A stretch of 64,000 nucleotides of DNA from Calothrix sp. NIES-4105 (GCF_002368415.1 NZ_AP018290.1:5965614-6029613), one strand, 5' to 3'; positions 45,697 through 55,848 are shown, counted from the stretch's first letter. The notes: generated by a model not told the origin, from the letters alone. Made by a program: numbers and translations.

Positions 45697-45944
45697 AATC
45701 CCCCCTAACCCCCCTTAATAAGCTACTGTGTACACACAAGTTTCTTAAAGTTACTTTTCTTCTCTTTCTTCTCTTCCTTTGTGACCTACCCTGCGGGAAA
45801 TCCTCCGGATTATGTGACCTTTGTGGTTCCTTAAAGAGATAAACCACTTTGACACAAAGGACACAAAGGGGGGAAAAAAGGTCGTTATTAAAGATGTGTG
45901 TACACAGTAGCTTCCAAGCGCTCTGTTGGGGGGATTTAATCCAA
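45697..45944. repeat. Miniature inverted-repeat element, GTGTACAC family (copy 2)
   Basis: It has GCTACTGTGTACACACAAG and TGTGTGTACACAGTAGC ends, within outer TTAAATCCCCCC / GGGGGGATTTAA arms. The interior carries CTTTGTG/CACAAAG arms and an extra CCTGCGGGAAATCCTCCGGA insert. It lies between the TpsB stop and the CHAT gene and overlaps the CHAT gene's open frame. Confidence 0.78.
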
Positions 45945-45948
45945 AATC

Positions 45949-47727
45949 TTAAAACGGATTGTAAATAACGGAGAAATAGATACCATTTTCTTGCCACGTG
46001 TTTTTCCTTGAGTCCAGCGATACTAAAGGAATACCCCAGTCTATTTGTGCATTTAGCCGGCTACCTAATTGTAATCGTAATCCTAAACCTGTTGATACTA
46101 GAGTACTTGTTTCTGGGTTAGGAGTACCACCTTTATTCCATGATGTACCAACATCAATAAATGGTACTACTTGTAATACTGATTGTGATTGACGCTGGCG
46201 CCATATTGGTAAACGTACTTCTGCGCTTGCAAAAAAACCATTGTCAGTAAGTAAAGCATCCTGACGGTATCCTCGAACGCTTTGTTGTCCACCCAAACCA
46301 AATTGTTCGAGTGCAACAAGTGGTCTGTCAGCAACCTGTAAGTCACCACGTAAAAGTAATAAAGTATCTGGAGCAAGTAAGCGTACCCATTGCGCTTGTC
46401 CTCGCCATGCATAAAACCTACTATCTGGAGACGTAGCCTTAGTTGTGGAATTAAGTGCATCGAGTCCAATACTAAACTGCGAACGTGCGGCAAATACCTG
46501 CTGACTATCGCGCTGCGTCCATTCTTGGATAAACCGTAATGCTGTGACGCTGGTTCTACCATTGTCGTCTGCACCAACAGCAGGAAATGGAATTTCGCCA
46601 TTTAATAAGCTAGCTTGACTTTCGCGTCGAGTTAGCGCAATTCCTACTGCTAACTCACGATTCGGTTTTTGAATTATTGGTTGACGCAGCGTAACTTCGT
46701 AATACTTTGAATATGATTCAATATCAAGCGTGTTAAAGGGACGTTCGATAACATTGTTGTCAGAAGTTCCATAACTAAAAGCAAAAGTGCCGTTGCGAGG
46801 ATTAATTGGCACATTATAGTTGAAATCAAAAGAGTTGCTACCATCAGTATTTGTATAGCTACCGCTAAGACTATCACCCCATCCTAAAAGGTTTGCTTCG
46901 CTTAATTGTACAGACCGCCTAAAACTACCTACACTTGGCGAACGACCATTATCAATACTTAACTGCGCGTTAAATGTTTTCGCTTCGCGTACCGTCACTT
47001 CCAGCGTACTTACACCAGGACGAGTACCAGCAGCTAGTTCCGCAGAAAGATTCTGAATTAAAGGATTTAACTGAAGAACTTGTAGCGCTTCGAGCAAACG
47101 CTCTCTATTTAAAGGTTTTCTAGTCGCAATTTCTAAACGACTTCGCACATAACCACTATTGAGTCTGCGTGTACCGCTCACTTTAATCTCTTCGAGTTCG
47201 CCTTCAATAACTCGAATTTCAACCACCCCATCCTTGAGCTTTTGTGGTGGTATAAACGCTCCACTTGTAATATACCCTTTGTCAACGTAATACTTTGTAA
47301 TTTCAGAGCGAACCTGAAATAACTCCGCAATTGTAATTGGACGGTTCCTGTACTTCTGAGTAATTTTGTCAAAATCCTTCGCGCTAAAAACAGTACTACC
47401 CGTGACGTTGAATTTTGTTACTGTTATCGTCTGCGGAATATCACTAGGTTGATTTTGTTGTGGTTCTGTTGGCGTTACACCCGGTGTAGGTAATAACTCT
47501 TCGGGAGGTGGTAGCTGCGGTGGTGTCGTTGGTTCAGGTAAAGGTTGATTAGACGGTGGCTTTGTTTCTGGACGCGGAAAATTTGGATTTTGCTGCTGCC
47601 CCGGTAAATCCGAGGGTCTAATCACTTGTGCCTTAAGTGGTTTTACTGAGATAAAAATCGCAACAAGAACGTATAAAGCAAAGTAAACTCGATAAAAACT
47701 CCTGTTTGAAAGCAATTTATAAAACAT
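45949..47727 (-). CDS. ShlB/FhaC/HecB-type outer-membrane TpsB transporter
   Basis: A 592-residue protein with a signal peptide (residues ~1-34, ending LKA-QV) and a long Pro/Gln linker (~36-95). Two POTRA domains follow (ITVTKFNVTGSTVFSAKDFD; VIEGELEEIKVSGTRRLN), then a 16-strand barrel region with the VRGYRQDALLTDNG lid-lock motif, ending in ...YFSVIYNPF. It exports large beta-helical TpsA proteins; none is in this window. The downstream CHAT-TPR gene may be its partner or may process the cargo. Confidence 0.9.
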   Translation of the reverse strand: MFYKLLSNRSFYRVYFALYVLVAIFISVKPLKAQVIRPSDLPGQQQNPNFPRPETKPPSNQPLPEPTTPPQLPPPEELLPTPGVTPTEPQQNQPSDIPQTITVTKFNVTGSTVFSAKDFDKITQKYRNRPITIAELFQVRSEITKYYVDKGYITSGAFIPPQKLKDGVVEIRVIEGELEEIKVSGTRRLNSGYVRSRLEIATRKPLNRERLLEALQVLQLNPLIQNLSAELAAGTRPGVSTLEVTVREAKTFNAQLSIDNGRSPSVGSFRRSVQLSEANLLGWGDSLSGSYTNTDGSNSFDFNYNVPINPRNGTFAFSYGTSDNNVIERPFNTLDIESYSKYYEVTLRQPIIQKPNRELAVGIALTRRESQASLLNGEIPFPAVGADDNGRTSVTALRFIQEWTQRDSQQVFAARSQFSIGLDALNSTTKATSPDSRFYAWRGQAQWVRLLAPDTLLLLRGDLQVADRPLVALEQFGLGGQQSVRGYRQDALLTDNGFFASAEVRLPIWRQRQSQSVLQVVPFIDVGTSWNKGGTPNPETSTLVSTGLGLRLQLGSRLNAQIDWGIPLVSLDSRKNTWQENGIYFSVIYNPF

Positions 47728-47887
47728 AATAAACGAATTTATTAAAACACACCACGAAAATCAACTGTTTGTCATAAAAGTCATACTTAACATCGATGAC
47801 ATATAACAGATAATTCTATGGTATCAAAGTCAATTTATACACATAGTTCCTAAATATTTACCAAATTGGCATGTTCGTAGTAGCGCT

Positions 47888-49132
47888 TCAGCGCACTACC
47901 TTTCGCATTACCCATATCGTAAAAACAGGAATCGCAATCAACTGTGAAATTAAAACAGCACATGCGACAGCAAAAATTCCTTGCCTAACCGCAACTAATA
48001 GCGAAACTGCGAAAATACTCGTAAAGATTAAATTCCAGTAAAAATCCAGATGAGTTTTATTCAGAGCTTGCAGTAACTGTGAAGTCGCGCGTGATAGTGC
48101 GACAGGTACAGCAGATAAACAAATCAAAATTAGTACAGGTATTCCTTCTACCCATTTTGTACCAAATATAATCGGTACATAAAACGGTGCAAGAGTAGAT
48201 TGTAAAATTACAAGTGGAAGTACAATCAATGCAATAGTTTTCAATCCGCGAAGGAACTGTTTTTTCATTTGCACTCTATCACCCTGTACAGAACATAAGT
48301 GTGGGTAAAGCGCTGACATAAAAGCATTGATAACGCTTTGGCTAATTCCTAAACCAGCATTAAACGCGAAAAAATATACTCCAAGTGCATCAACACCAAT
48401 AAAGTACCCCACTAATAAATAATCTAAATTCATTCTGAGGCGACTTAGGGCATTTACACCAAGCGTCTTTAGCCCAAAGCTAACAATTTCGCGCCATTTC
48501 TCTAACGTAAACGATTTGGACGGGCGCCAGCTATGATGCGTCAAGTAAATGATTACACCAACAGGTATAATCATGACTATAGGTAAAATTACAGCCCATG
48601 ACCTCATTCCATTAAGAGCTAAAATAATAGTTAGAAAATTTCCAAAAATTAATTGTATTGCTGTACATATAGCAGTAATTTTTAATCGATTTTCGCGCTG
48701 AATCAGAGTAGCTTGAATTGCATATATCGGTAAAATTAAATATCCGATAGCAACTACGCAAATAGGTAAAATTAATTGATTATTTTGATAAAAATGAGCA
48801 ATAGGAAACGCTGCCAAGCATTGAAATATAAATATTAAAATACATAACAACCAATTTAACCAATAACTAGTATTACAAACCGTTTCTAATTCTTCATCAC
48901 TTGCTTGAATAAGTTTGGCGCTAAACCCAGGATTGATAGCTAAGACACTGCCAAAATCAACAATTGTAAAAATTATCGAAGCAACACCGTAGTCATATGA
49001 AGTCAAAGTACGAGCCAATACCACAGTAGTTGCTAACCTTGCAACCCGATTAAAAAGTTCTGCACCACCTAACCAGCCAATATTACTAATAAAGCGGTCT
49101 TTTAATAACCGTTTTATATAATTAATTATCAT
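47888..49132 (-). CDS. Polysaccharide flippase (Wzx/oligosaccharide transporter)
   Basis: A 414-residue protein with about 12 membrane helices. The N-terminus WLGGAELFNRVARLATTVVLARTLTSYDYG is the MOP/Wzx signature of lipid-linked oligosaccharide flippases. It moves repeat units across the inner membrane for exopolysaccharide or O-antigen. An acyltransferase gene follows ~115 bases upstream on the same strand, as in polysaccharide loci; no glycosyltransferases are nearby. Confidence 0.85.
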   Translation of the reverse strand: MIINYIKRLLKDRFISNIGWLGGAELFNRVARLATTVVLARTLTSYDYGVASIIFTIVDFGSVLAINPGFSAKLIQASDEELETVCNTSYWLNWLLCILIFIFQCLAAFPIAHFYQNNQLILPICVVAIGYLILPIYAIQATLIQRENRLKITAICTAIQLIFGNFLTIILALNGMRSWAVILPIVMIIPVGVIIYLTHHSWRPSKSFTLEKWREIVSFGLKTLGVNALSRLRMNLDYLLVGYFIGVDALGVYFFAFNAGLGISQSVINAFMSALYPHLCSVQGDRVQMKKQFLRGLKTIALIVLPLVILQSTLAPFYVPIIFGTKWVEGIPVLILICLSAVPVALSRATSQLLQALNKTHLDFYWNLIFTSIFAVSLLVAVRQGIFAVACAVLISQLIAIPVFTIWVMRKVVR

Positions 49133-49201
49133 TTAATTATAAATGCTGAACACCTATATGATTTTACATGATTATACTTGTAATATCATATACTTACTAC
49201 G

Positions 49202-49225
49202 TAGGGTGGGGAATGCCCACCTTAC
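49202..49225. repeat. GTAGGGTGGGGAATGCCCAC palindrome
   Basis: A member of the family at 2697 and 36614, between the acyltransferase and flippase genes. Confidence 0.6.
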
Positions 49226-49247
49226 AGATTAAAGCTTTGTCTCAAAT

Positions 49248-49904
49248 TTATAAACTAGAGATGTGTTGTAAAACGCTTAATTCAGGCATAGGTAAGCGCA
49301 GCAGATTTTCATTAAAATCATTATTGATGCGAATCACTCTCGCCGGATTTCCAACAACTACTGCATTTTCTGGGACATCTTTTACAACAACAGAACCCGC
49401 TCCAATTACAGCGTTATCTCCAATTTTTATGGCACCTATAATAACAACATTCGAGCCGATATTAACATTGTCACCAATTTGTGGACAACCGCTATAAGAA
49501 CCATCAGCAAGCTTTTTATTTCCAATAGTTGTGCAATGTCTTAATGTACAATTACTTCCAATTATAGAATGATGATTAACAACCAATGCGACTCCATGTA
49601 AAAGCTGTAGATTTTTGCCAACTTTAACATCCCAAGGCAATTCAATTCCAAGTATCCACTCGACTATTAAAGTATAAAAATTACAGTATATTTTGGCGAA
49701 TATTCTTAATGAACGAGGTAATGTACCAATAATTTGCGCGGAACGAAGCAGAACTAAAGCTAAACGTGTTTTAGAACTGCTGTCTTTATTCGCCTGCCAG
49801 TCTTGAAATATATAATCAACAATGTTTTTCATATGTTTTGCTTGGAATTGAGGGGATAGTTGTGCGGGTTTCAACTGCCAATCAACGCTACTTATATTGT
49901 CCAT
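49248..49904 (-). CDS. Hexapeptide-repeat acyltransferase (serine acetyltransferase-like)
   Basis: A 218-residue protein. The helical N-terminal ~95 residues precede a left-handed beta-helix: [53 protein letters not shown], ending VVGNPARVI. The [11 protein letters not shown] segment carries the active-site His. The fold is that of CysE, but with a polysaccharide flippase next door it more likely O-acetylates a sugar than makes O-acetylserine. Confidence 0.8.
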   Translation of the reverse strand: MDNISSVDWQLKPAQLSPQFQAKHMKNIVDYIFQDWQANKDSSSKTRLALVLLRSAQIIGTLPRSLRIFAKIYCNFYTLIVEWILGIELPWDVKVGKNLQLLHGVALVVNHHSIIGSNCTLRHCTTIGNKKLADGSYSGCPQIGDNVNIGSNVVIIGAIKIGDNAVIGAGSVVVKDVPENAVVVGNPARVIRINNDFNENLLRLPMPELSVLQHISSL

Positions 49905-50109
49905 CAGTAGAATAACATGGTTGATGACACAAGGAACACAACTGTCAAAGCTGATTTGATTAAACTACACAAACAGGCGCCTTGAGCAAAAATACTTATT
50001 AAGCTAAAACTAAATAATTTAATCTAAAAATAAGCGTTTTACCTAAAATCACAAATTTTTACTTTAGTCAATACATTTCATTCAAACTTTAAATTTACAT
50101 CTGTACTAC

Positions 50110-50577
50110 TTAATTAGATTGCTTTTTATTAAGTTTTTCAAAATACTGTTGATGTTCCTCTGATGCCAACCAATAGGCAGAAGCGGGTTCTATATCAGTG
50201 ACAATATCTTTTTCGTATTTCCCAGAAGCTTGTAAACGCTGCTTAGAATTTCTGGCTATAGCTTCTTGTTCACTTGTATGGCAAAAAATTACAGACCGAT
50301 ATTGCTCACCTCGGTCTGGCCCTTGACGATTTAAACTTGTAGGGTCATGAACATCCCAAAATATATTTAATAGCTCTTCATAACTTACAACAGTAGGGTC
50401 ATACTCAACTTGTGCCACCTCTGCATGTCCAGTTATACGCGACACTACATCAAGATGACACGGGTTTTCAAAGTGCCCTCCCATGTAACCTACAGAAGTT
50501 GATAGCACTCCTTTAACCTTACGATATGCTGCTTCTATACTCCAAAAACAGCCACCCCCAAACGTTGCTTTCTCCAT
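50110..50577 (-). CDS. msrA: Peptide methionine sulfoxide reductase A
   Basis: The start is ATG 50577 (MEKATFGGGCFWSIEAAY); 155 residues. A GTG four codons earlier is possible. It has the catalytic GCFW, the GYMGGHFENP segment, RITGHAEVAQVEYDP, and FWDVHDPTSLNRQGPDRGEQYRS. It reduces Met-S-sulfoxide in proteins with thioredoxin. The C-terminal resolving cysteines are absent (the end is ...EHQQYFEKLNKKQSN). It lies behind a peroxiredoxin gene and near a PerR-like gene, so peroxide control is likely. Confidence 0.93.
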   Translation of the reverse strand: MEKATFGGGCFWSIEAAYRKVKGVLSTSVGYMGGHFENPCHLDVVSRITGHAEVAQVEYDPTVVSYEELLNIFWDVHDPTSLNRQGPDRGEQYRSVIFCHTSEQEAIARNSKQRLQASGKYEKDIVTDIEPASAYWLASEEHQQYFEKLNKKQSN

Positions 50578-50597
50578 ATTTTTATACACATATGCAC

Positions 50598-50647
50598 GTA
50601 GAGACGCGATTAAATCGCGTCTCTACACAATTATCGCGTCTCTACAC
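50598..50647. repeat. GTAGAGACG-family hairpin with an extra half unit
   Basis: GTAGAGACGCGATT/AAATCGCGTCTCTAC followed by a second ATCGCGTCTCTACAC. It lies between msrA and the peroxiredoxin gene and could act as a terminator or mRNA-processing site. Confidence 0.7.
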
Positions 50648-50660
50648 TATTGTTTAATAA

Positions 50661-51209
50661 TTACACAGCGGCGCCTACACGCGCGCTCTTAAGATAATTA
50701 AGCATCGTGTCAGCATCAGAAACTTCAAACGGGTCAGTAGTACAATTATCTTCGTGACCTTCTTCTATAAATATTTTTTCGATTACGCAGTCGTTGACGA
50801 CCATTGCGTAACGCCAAGAACGCATTCCAAAACCTAAATTCGACTTATCTACTAGCATTCCCATCTTGCGGGTAAACTCACCATTGCCATCAGGCAAGAT
50901 AAACATTTTGTTAATACCTAAATTCTTAGCCCACTGAAACATAACAAACGCATCGTTGACAGACAAGCAAATAACTTCGTCAACTCCCTGCGCTTTGATT
51001 TCATCGTAAAGTTCTTCATAACGTGGTAAGTGCGTCGAGGAACAGGTAGGAGTAAATGCTCCAGGCAATGCAAGCAGTACAATCCTTTTTCCACCAAAGA
51101 TTTCTTGTGTAGTCCGGTCTTGCCAACGGAAAGGGTTAGGGCCACCTACTGACTCATCGCGCACACGTGTTTTGAAAACTACGTTAGGCACTCTTGTTAC
51201 CGCTACCAT
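50661..51209 (-). CDS. Peroxiredoxin (Prx5/type II)
   Basis: A 182-residue protein. The peroxidatic Cys lies in [35 protein letters not shown] and [20 protein letters not shown] are typical of type II Prx. No glutaredoxin domain is fused. It reduces H2O2 and alkyl peroxides using glutaredoxin/GSH or thioredoxin. It is divergent from the PerR-like gene, and the ~190-base spacer holds inverted AATCAGAATAATT sites. Confidence 0.92.
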   Translation of the reverse strand: MVAVTRVPNVVFKTRVRDESVGGPNPFRWQDRTTQEIFGGKRIVLLALPGAFTPTCSSTHLPRYEELYDEIKAQGVDEVICLSVNDAFVMFQWAKNLGINKMFILPDGNGEFTRKMGMLVDKSNLGFGMRSWRYAMVVNDCVIEKIFIEEGHEDNCTTDPFEVSDADTMLNYLKSARVGAAV

Positions 51210-51263
51210 TTGTTTACTCCTAATATATATTTATTGTTGGCTTGACTTTTAGTTTTGATTCTA

Positions 51264-51333
51264 AATCAGAATAATTCCGATTTAAGAATTAGTCAATAGT
51301 AATAAATACTTAATAAAGATAATAATTCTGATT
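51264..51333. promoter_or_regulatory. Paired inverted AT-rich sites, candidate PerR/Fur operator
   Basis: AATCAGAATAATT at 51264-51276 and its near reverse complement AATAATTCTGATT at 51321-51333 sit between the divergent peroxiredoxin and PerR-like genes. The base composition resembles Fur/PerR boxes. Regulation of both genes by the PerR-like product is the natural inference. Confidence 0.55.
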
Positions 51334-51395
51334 GTAGTATGATTTGAAGATGTGAACCATTACAATAAAAAGACACCTTGTAGCACCAAGCAGTA

Positions 51396-51815
51396 ATGAC
51401 AAAATTAGCTTCGGACATAATTAAGACCTTGAAGGAAAAAGGTTTGAAAGTGACACCCCAACGGTTTGCGGTTTATGCGAACTTACTATCACGTCAAGAC
51501 CATCCAACAGCAGAGCAGATACTCAAAGACCTGAATAAAGAGGCGCCAACATCATCGCAAGCAACGGTATACAGCGCGCTCCAAGCTTTGCGCGATGTTG
51601 GTTTAGTGCGTGAAGTCCTTTTAGAAGCGGGTGTATCACGTTACGATGCCAATGTTGAGAAGCACCATCATTTCTACTGTCGTCAGTGCAACGCGATAGA
51701 AGATATCCCGTGGGAAACTTTTCCCGATGTCAGTTTAGATAAATTACGTCCAGGGTTAGAAGCACAAACCTACGAAATGACTGTATACGGAATGTGCGAC
51801 TGTGAGTGCAAGTAA
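51396..51815 (+). CDS. PerR-type Fur family repressor (FurC-like)
   Basis: A 139-residue protein with winged-helix N-terminus GLKVTPQRFAVYANL and PTSSQATVYSALQALRDVGLV. The metal site is in EKHHHFYCRQCNAIEDI (HHH plus CxxC), with a closing CDCEC. The conserved Asp/His pattern and its position opposite a peroxiredoxin favour PerR (called FurC in Anabaena) over iron-sensing Fur. It represses peroxide-defence genes until oxidised. Confidence 0.88.
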   Translation: MTKLASDIIKTLKEKGLKVTPQRFAVYANLLSRQDHPTAEQILKDLNKEAPTSSQATVYSALQALRDVGLVREVLLEAGVSRYDANVEKHHHFYCRQCNAIEDIPWETFPDVSLDKLRPGLEAQTYEMTVYGMCDCECK

Positions 51816-52096
51816 AATAATTTAAAAATCAATAAAACAAAAAACTAGTCTTGAAAACCCTTTATATATGGTTGTTTTAACCTTAAGCTTTAGCGTTCAC
51901 CTCCAGATAAAAACGTTCCCAATTTGGGTCAAATATAGGCGAGAGTAAGGGATAATTTGGGATGTCCGCTTTGTTTTAACATGCGATTTGAAAATTTGCT
52001 TAATATCATTTTTGGTAAAATTAGTAAATCAATAAGGCAGACTCTGCAATATTTATTTACAACGTGTCCCTTTTTGCCCTCATCTTGGCGGTCACC

Positions 52097-52201
52097 CTAA
52101 TTGACGCGAAATTTCGACACCCGCCGACACCATAATTGACGCGAAATTTCGACACCCGCCGACACCATAATTGACGCGAAATTTCGACACCCGCCGACAC
52201 C
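52097..52201. repeat. Three tandem 35-bp repeats
   Basis: The unit begins ATAATTGACGCGAAATTTCG and ends ACACCCGCCGACACC. It includes the palindrome CGAAATTTCG. Units are almost identical with no spacers. The fragment ATAATTGACGC occurs again near 58368. Confidence 0.85.
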
Positions 52202-52227
52202 ATAGAATGGTGCGGCTAATTGGACAA

Positions 52228-52271
52228 AGCCCACCTTCGTGGGCTAATTTTTTTAGCCCACGAAGGTGGGC
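52228..52271. repeat. Perfect 18-bp inverted repeat
   Basis: AGCCCACCTTCGTGGGCT, then a short T-rich loop, then AGCCCACGAAGGTGGGCT. Each arm is itself partly palindromic (CCCAC...GTGGG), so it can fold as one long or two short hairpins. Confidence 0.8.
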
Positions 52272-52307
52272 TTCGTATCAATAGCCCCAGGCTTATAGCC
52301 TGTGGGC

Positions 52308-52636
52308 GTTATGTCGGGTATACGAGAAAATTTGGCGCCTCTATTTGCTTTGGCGTTATGTCGGATATACGAGAAAATTTGGCGCCTGTATTTGCTTTGG
52401 CGTTATGTCGGGTATACGAGAAAATTTGGCGCCTGTATTTGCTTTGGCGTTATATCGGGTATACGAGAAAATTTGGCGCCTGTATTTGCTTTGGCGTTAT
52501 GTCGGGTATACAAGAAAATTTGGCACCTGTATTTGCTTTGGCGTTATGTCGGGTATACGAGAAAATTCGGCGCCTTTATTTGCTTTGGCGTTATATCGGG
52601 TATACGAGAAAATTTGGCGCCTTATCGTTGGGTTAT
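52308..52636. repeat. Seven tandem 47-bp units (minisatellite)
   Basis: The unit starts GTTATGTCGGGTATACGAGA, continues AAATTTGGCGCCTGTATTTG and ends CTTTGGC. Starts are at 52308, 52355, 52402, 52449, 52496, 52543 and 52590. Most units keep one GGCGCC (the fifth has GGCACC). Since 47 is not a multiple of three, all frames stay open by chance. No variable spacers, so not CRISPR. Confidence 0.9.
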
Positions 52637-52783
52637 GAGCTTCGCAAAAAAAGATACCTATTTGTATGTCGTGGAACGGCTGGTACTTTTTTAGGGCATA
52701 TGCCTAGATAAAATTTGTAATACAATAAAGAGCAATATCGATGATTTAATTAGCCTAACTTAAAATGTGTATATAATCATACA

Positions 52784-55700
52784 ATGAATGCCCCTGTTTC
52801 TCAGGATTATCAATATCAATTTGGTGGCAGTCTTCCTGCATCGGCGCCTACCTATGTTACACGTAAAGCGGATACAGACTTGTATGAGGCTTTGAAAGCT
52901 GGAGAGTTTTGTTTTGTTCTTAACTCTCGACAGATGGGAAAATCGAGCTTGCGTGTCCGTACAATGCAGAGGTTACAAGCTGAGGGAATTGCTTGTGTAT
53001 CTATTGATTTGACAGGAATTGGTACTTTAGGGTTACGTGCTGAACAATGGTATGCTGGAATTATTGATACTATTGCTGAAAGTTTAGATTTAGATGAGCA
53101 GTTTGATTTAGATGCACTATGGGAAGAAAATTCCCGATTTTCTGATGTACAGATTTTTGGAAAATTTATTGATAAATTACTAAAATTAATCTCCACTCAA
53201 ATTGTTATTTTTATTGATGAAATTGATAGTACTCTCAGCTTAAATTTTCCGGTTGATGATTTCTTTGCCTTAATTCGTGCTTTCTTTAATCAAAGAGTTG
53301 ATAATCCTGAATATCAACGCATTACCTTTGTGCTTTTGGGTGTGGCTACTCCTTCCGAGTTAATTCAAGATAAAAAACGCACTCCTTTTAATATTGGACA
53401 AGGAATTGAATTAACTGGATTTGAATTTGTCGAAGCTTTACCTTTAGCAACTGGATTTTCTGCCCAAACGCACAATCCTCAAGCAGTACTAAAAGCAATT
53501 TTAGACTGGACAGGAGGACAGCCGTTTTTGACTCAGAAAATCTGTCAAATTGTCCGTGAAACTGAAACTATAATTCCTACTGGAGAAGAAGCTGATTTTG
53601 TCGAGAAATTAGTTAGAAGTCGCGTGATTGAGAATTGGGAATATCAGGATGAACCGGAACATTTTAGAACAATTCGGGACAGGATTTTAAAAAGATACGA
53701 GCAGAAGGCAGCGTATTTATTAGATTTATATCAACAAGTGTGGCACTTAGGAGGGATTGAGACTGATAATAGTATCGAACAGAGTGATTTACAATTAGCG
53801 GGAATCGTTGTTAAAAGAGAGAGTAAGTTAAAGGTTTATAATCTAATTTATCAAACCATTTTTGATAACATTTGGATTGAGAAAGCTTTAGCCAGTTTGC
53901 GTCCTTATGCAGAAACTTTTCGTCAGTGGATATTAGCAGAAAAACAGGATGAGTCTAGGTTACTGCGGGGGAATGCTTTAGCAGAAGCGGAAACTTGGGC
54001 AAAGGATAAAAGTTTAGGTTATCAAGATTTAGAATTTTTAGCAGCTAGTCGTAAACGAGAACGAGAAGAGGAATTAGCAGAAACAGAAAGACAGGCAGAA
54101 TTAGAAAGGGAAAGGAAAGAAAAAGAAGCTGCGGAACGAGCTAGGATAATTGAAGCGGAAGCTAAACAAGAAGCAGAAAAGCAACTAGCAACTGCTAAAA
54201 AAAGAATGACTTTTGGAACAGTAGTTTTATGGATTACTTTAGGACTTGCAGGCTTATCATTAATAGCTGCAATCACGCAAGGAACTAAAGCGATACAGGA
54301 ACAACAAAAAGCGAAAGATGCTCAAAAAATAGCTAAAAATTCCCAAGAAAAATCTGCTCAAGCGACAAAAGAGCTTAATCAGAAAAATGAAGAATTAACA
54401 AAGATAAATGAACAAATGAGACAAGGTAAGCAAGAGGCAGAAACAGCAAAAGAAGAAGCCGAGAAAGAAAAGAAACAAACAAAAATTGCTCAACAACAAG
54501 CTCAAACAGCTAAAGGAGATTTAGCTAAAGTTCAACGTGATAAAGAAAATTTAGCAGTACAAAAAACCAAATTAACTAATGAGGCTCAAAAATTACAAGG
54601 AGAATTAAATTCCAAATCAGGAGAATTAGAATTAAAATCTCAAGAAATTAGGAAAGCTGAAAAGCAAGTTTCAAATTTCCAAAAAAAGCAAGAAGAAATT
54701 CAAATACAACTTAGTAAAAAACAAAAAGAGCTTGATATCGCTCAAAAAGAAACAGATAAATCTAAAAAAGATGTTGCTCAAATTAAAAACCGTATCGCTA
54801 AAATCACAGAATTATCAACAGTGGCTTCTCGACTACAACAAAAAGGTAAGGAAAACGAAGCCAATCAATCTTTGAATATTGCAGGGTTAGTTTTGCAAGA
54901 AAAAATTAAAAATCAAGAACTAAAAGAGGCTTTGTTAGATAGTTCCCTAGTTTTAGGATATGAGAACTTAGTTGATGCTAAAGATACAAAAAATCAAAAA
55001 GAAACATTAAACTCTTTTGTTTTAGTAAATTTCCATAAAAGCATAGATTATTTATCAAAAGCAGAGAATACAATTGATAATAATCCTACTAATTTAGCTA
55101 CTTTAGCTTATATTTACTATGTTAAAGGAAAATTAGCAGAAAATTCAGATAAAGCTTCAGCTTTAAAAGATTATAAGAAGGCAGTTGATAAATATGAGCG
55201 TCTAAAAACTCAGTTTAAATCTCCCCTTGAATTATTTACTTTAGACCTAAATATTCTCTACAATGGTAATGCTGATATTATTGCTGCCCTTTATCGGCAA
55301 CTAAAAGAATTAGATGGCTCAAATTCTATTTATGCTAAATCTTTAAAGCAACATTATTTAGATGAGCTAGATTATTTAATGCAGCAAAAAAGATGGAGAG
55401 AAGCAGATGAGAAAAATTGGCAGTTCCTTCTCTATTCAGCCGGAAGAGGAAGGGAAGACACTTTATATTTAGATGATATCAAAAACTTTAAGTGTGAGGA
55501 TTTAAAACAACTAGATAATCTTTGGGTAAAGAACTCTCAAGGGCATTTTGGTTACAGTGTTCAGAAAAAAATATATTTGGCATCAGGCAATTCTTTAGAT
55601 TTTGACTGGGAGAAGGGTGAGTGGAAAAAATGGAACGAAAAGGGGTATAATCAATTTGTAGAAAGTGTGGGGTGGAGGAAAAAACAGGGGGGGGTAGCAC

Positions 55701-55807
55701 CAAGGGGAATGCTCCCTGTACGAGAGGCGTTAGCGAGGCCGTACACGGTAGACGAGGCGTTTTTATCTCTTCTCTTCTTGCCGAGACTTGTAGATTGTAG
55801 CAGATAA
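52784..55807 (+). CDS. AAA-like ATPase / coiled-coil / GUN4-domain membrane protein
   Basis: A 1007-residue protein. Residues ~1-330 are an AAA-like (AAA_35) STAND-type ATPase: Walker [14 protein letters not shown], Walker [13 protein letters not shown], sensor-like [13 protein letters not shown] winged-helix-like part leads to a membrane helix near 477-500 ([19 protein letters not shown]). A coiled coil of ~200 residues and TPR-like helices follow, then a GUN4 domain ([42 protein letters not shown]). GUN4 binds porphyrins/bilins in chlorophyll synthesis; here it is probably a sensor or effector tip. The last ~37 residues come from repeat DNA. AT-rich with a single GGCGCC, so probably acquired. 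Confidence 0.85.
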   Translation: MNAPVSQDYQYQFGGSLPASAPTYVTRKADTDLYEALKAGEFCFVLNSRQMGKSSLRVRTMQRLQAEGIACVSIDLTGIGTLGLRAEQWYAGIIDTIAESLDLDEQFDLDALWEENSRFSDVQIFGKFIDKLLKLISTQIVIFIDEIDSTLSLNFPVDDFFALIRAFFNQRVDNPEYQRITFVLLGVATPSELIQDKKRTPFNIGQGIELTGFEFVEALPLATGFSAQTHNPQAVLKAILDWTGGQPFLTQKICQIVRETETIIPTGEEADFVEKLVRSRVIENWEYQDEPEHFRTIRDRILKRYEQKAAYLLDLYQQVWHLGGIETDNSIEQSDLQLAGIVVKRESKLKVYNLIYQTIFDNIWIEKALASLRPYAETFRQWILAEKQDESRLLRGNALAEAETWAKDKSLGYQDLEFLAASRKREREEELAETERQAELERERKEKEAAERARIIEAEAKQEAEKQLATAKKRMTFGTVVLWITLGLAGLSLIAAITQGTKAIQEQQKAKDAQKIAKNSQEKSAQATKELNQKNEELTKINEQMRQGKQEAETAKEEAEKEKKQTKIAQQQAQTAKGDLAKVQRDKENLAVQKTKLTNEAQKLQGELNSKSGELELKSQEIRKAEKQVSNFQKKQEEIQIQLSKKQKELDIAQKETDKSKKDVAQIKNRIAKITELSTVASRLQQKGKENEANQSLNIAGLVLQEKIKNQELKEALLDSSLVLGYENLVDAKDTKNQKETLNSFVLVNFHKSIDYLSKAENTIDNNPTNLATLAYIYYVKGKLAENSDKASALKDYKKAVDKYERLKTQFKSPLELFTLDLNILYNGNADIIAALYRQLKELDGSNSIYAKSLKQHYLDELDYLMQQKRWREADEKNWQFLLYSAGRGREDTLYLDDIKNFKCEDLKQLDNLWVKNSQGHFGYSVQKKIYLASGNSLDFDWEKGEWKKWNEKGYNQFVESVGWRKKQGGVAPRGMLPVREALARPYTVDEAFLSLLFLPRLVDCSR

Positions 55808-55848
55808 GGCTTTCAAAGTATTGTAAAGATTTGTTATAGGAAGATTTT

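Larger units (their letters stand above)
51816..52783. other. Repeat-rich region upstream of the AAA-GUN4 gene
   Basis: Nearly 1 kb with no real gene. In order it holds: AT-rich DNA; three 35-bp units (52097-52201); a perfect 18-bp hairpin (52228-52271); a second hairpin GCCCCAGGC/GCCTGTGGGC (~52283-52306); about seven 47-bp units (52308-52636); and AT-rich promoter DNA. Overlapping open frames here are translations of the 47-bp units in all three frames. Confidence 0.8.

Noticed and set aside
52308-52636. Possible CRISPR array
   Set aside because: The 47-bp units abut directly with no variable spacers; there are no cas genes nearby. It is a minisatellite.
52220-52711. Overlapping open frames with repeated GYTRKFGACICFGV-like peptides
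   Set aside because: They are the 47-bp unit read in three frames; no ribosome site and no family.
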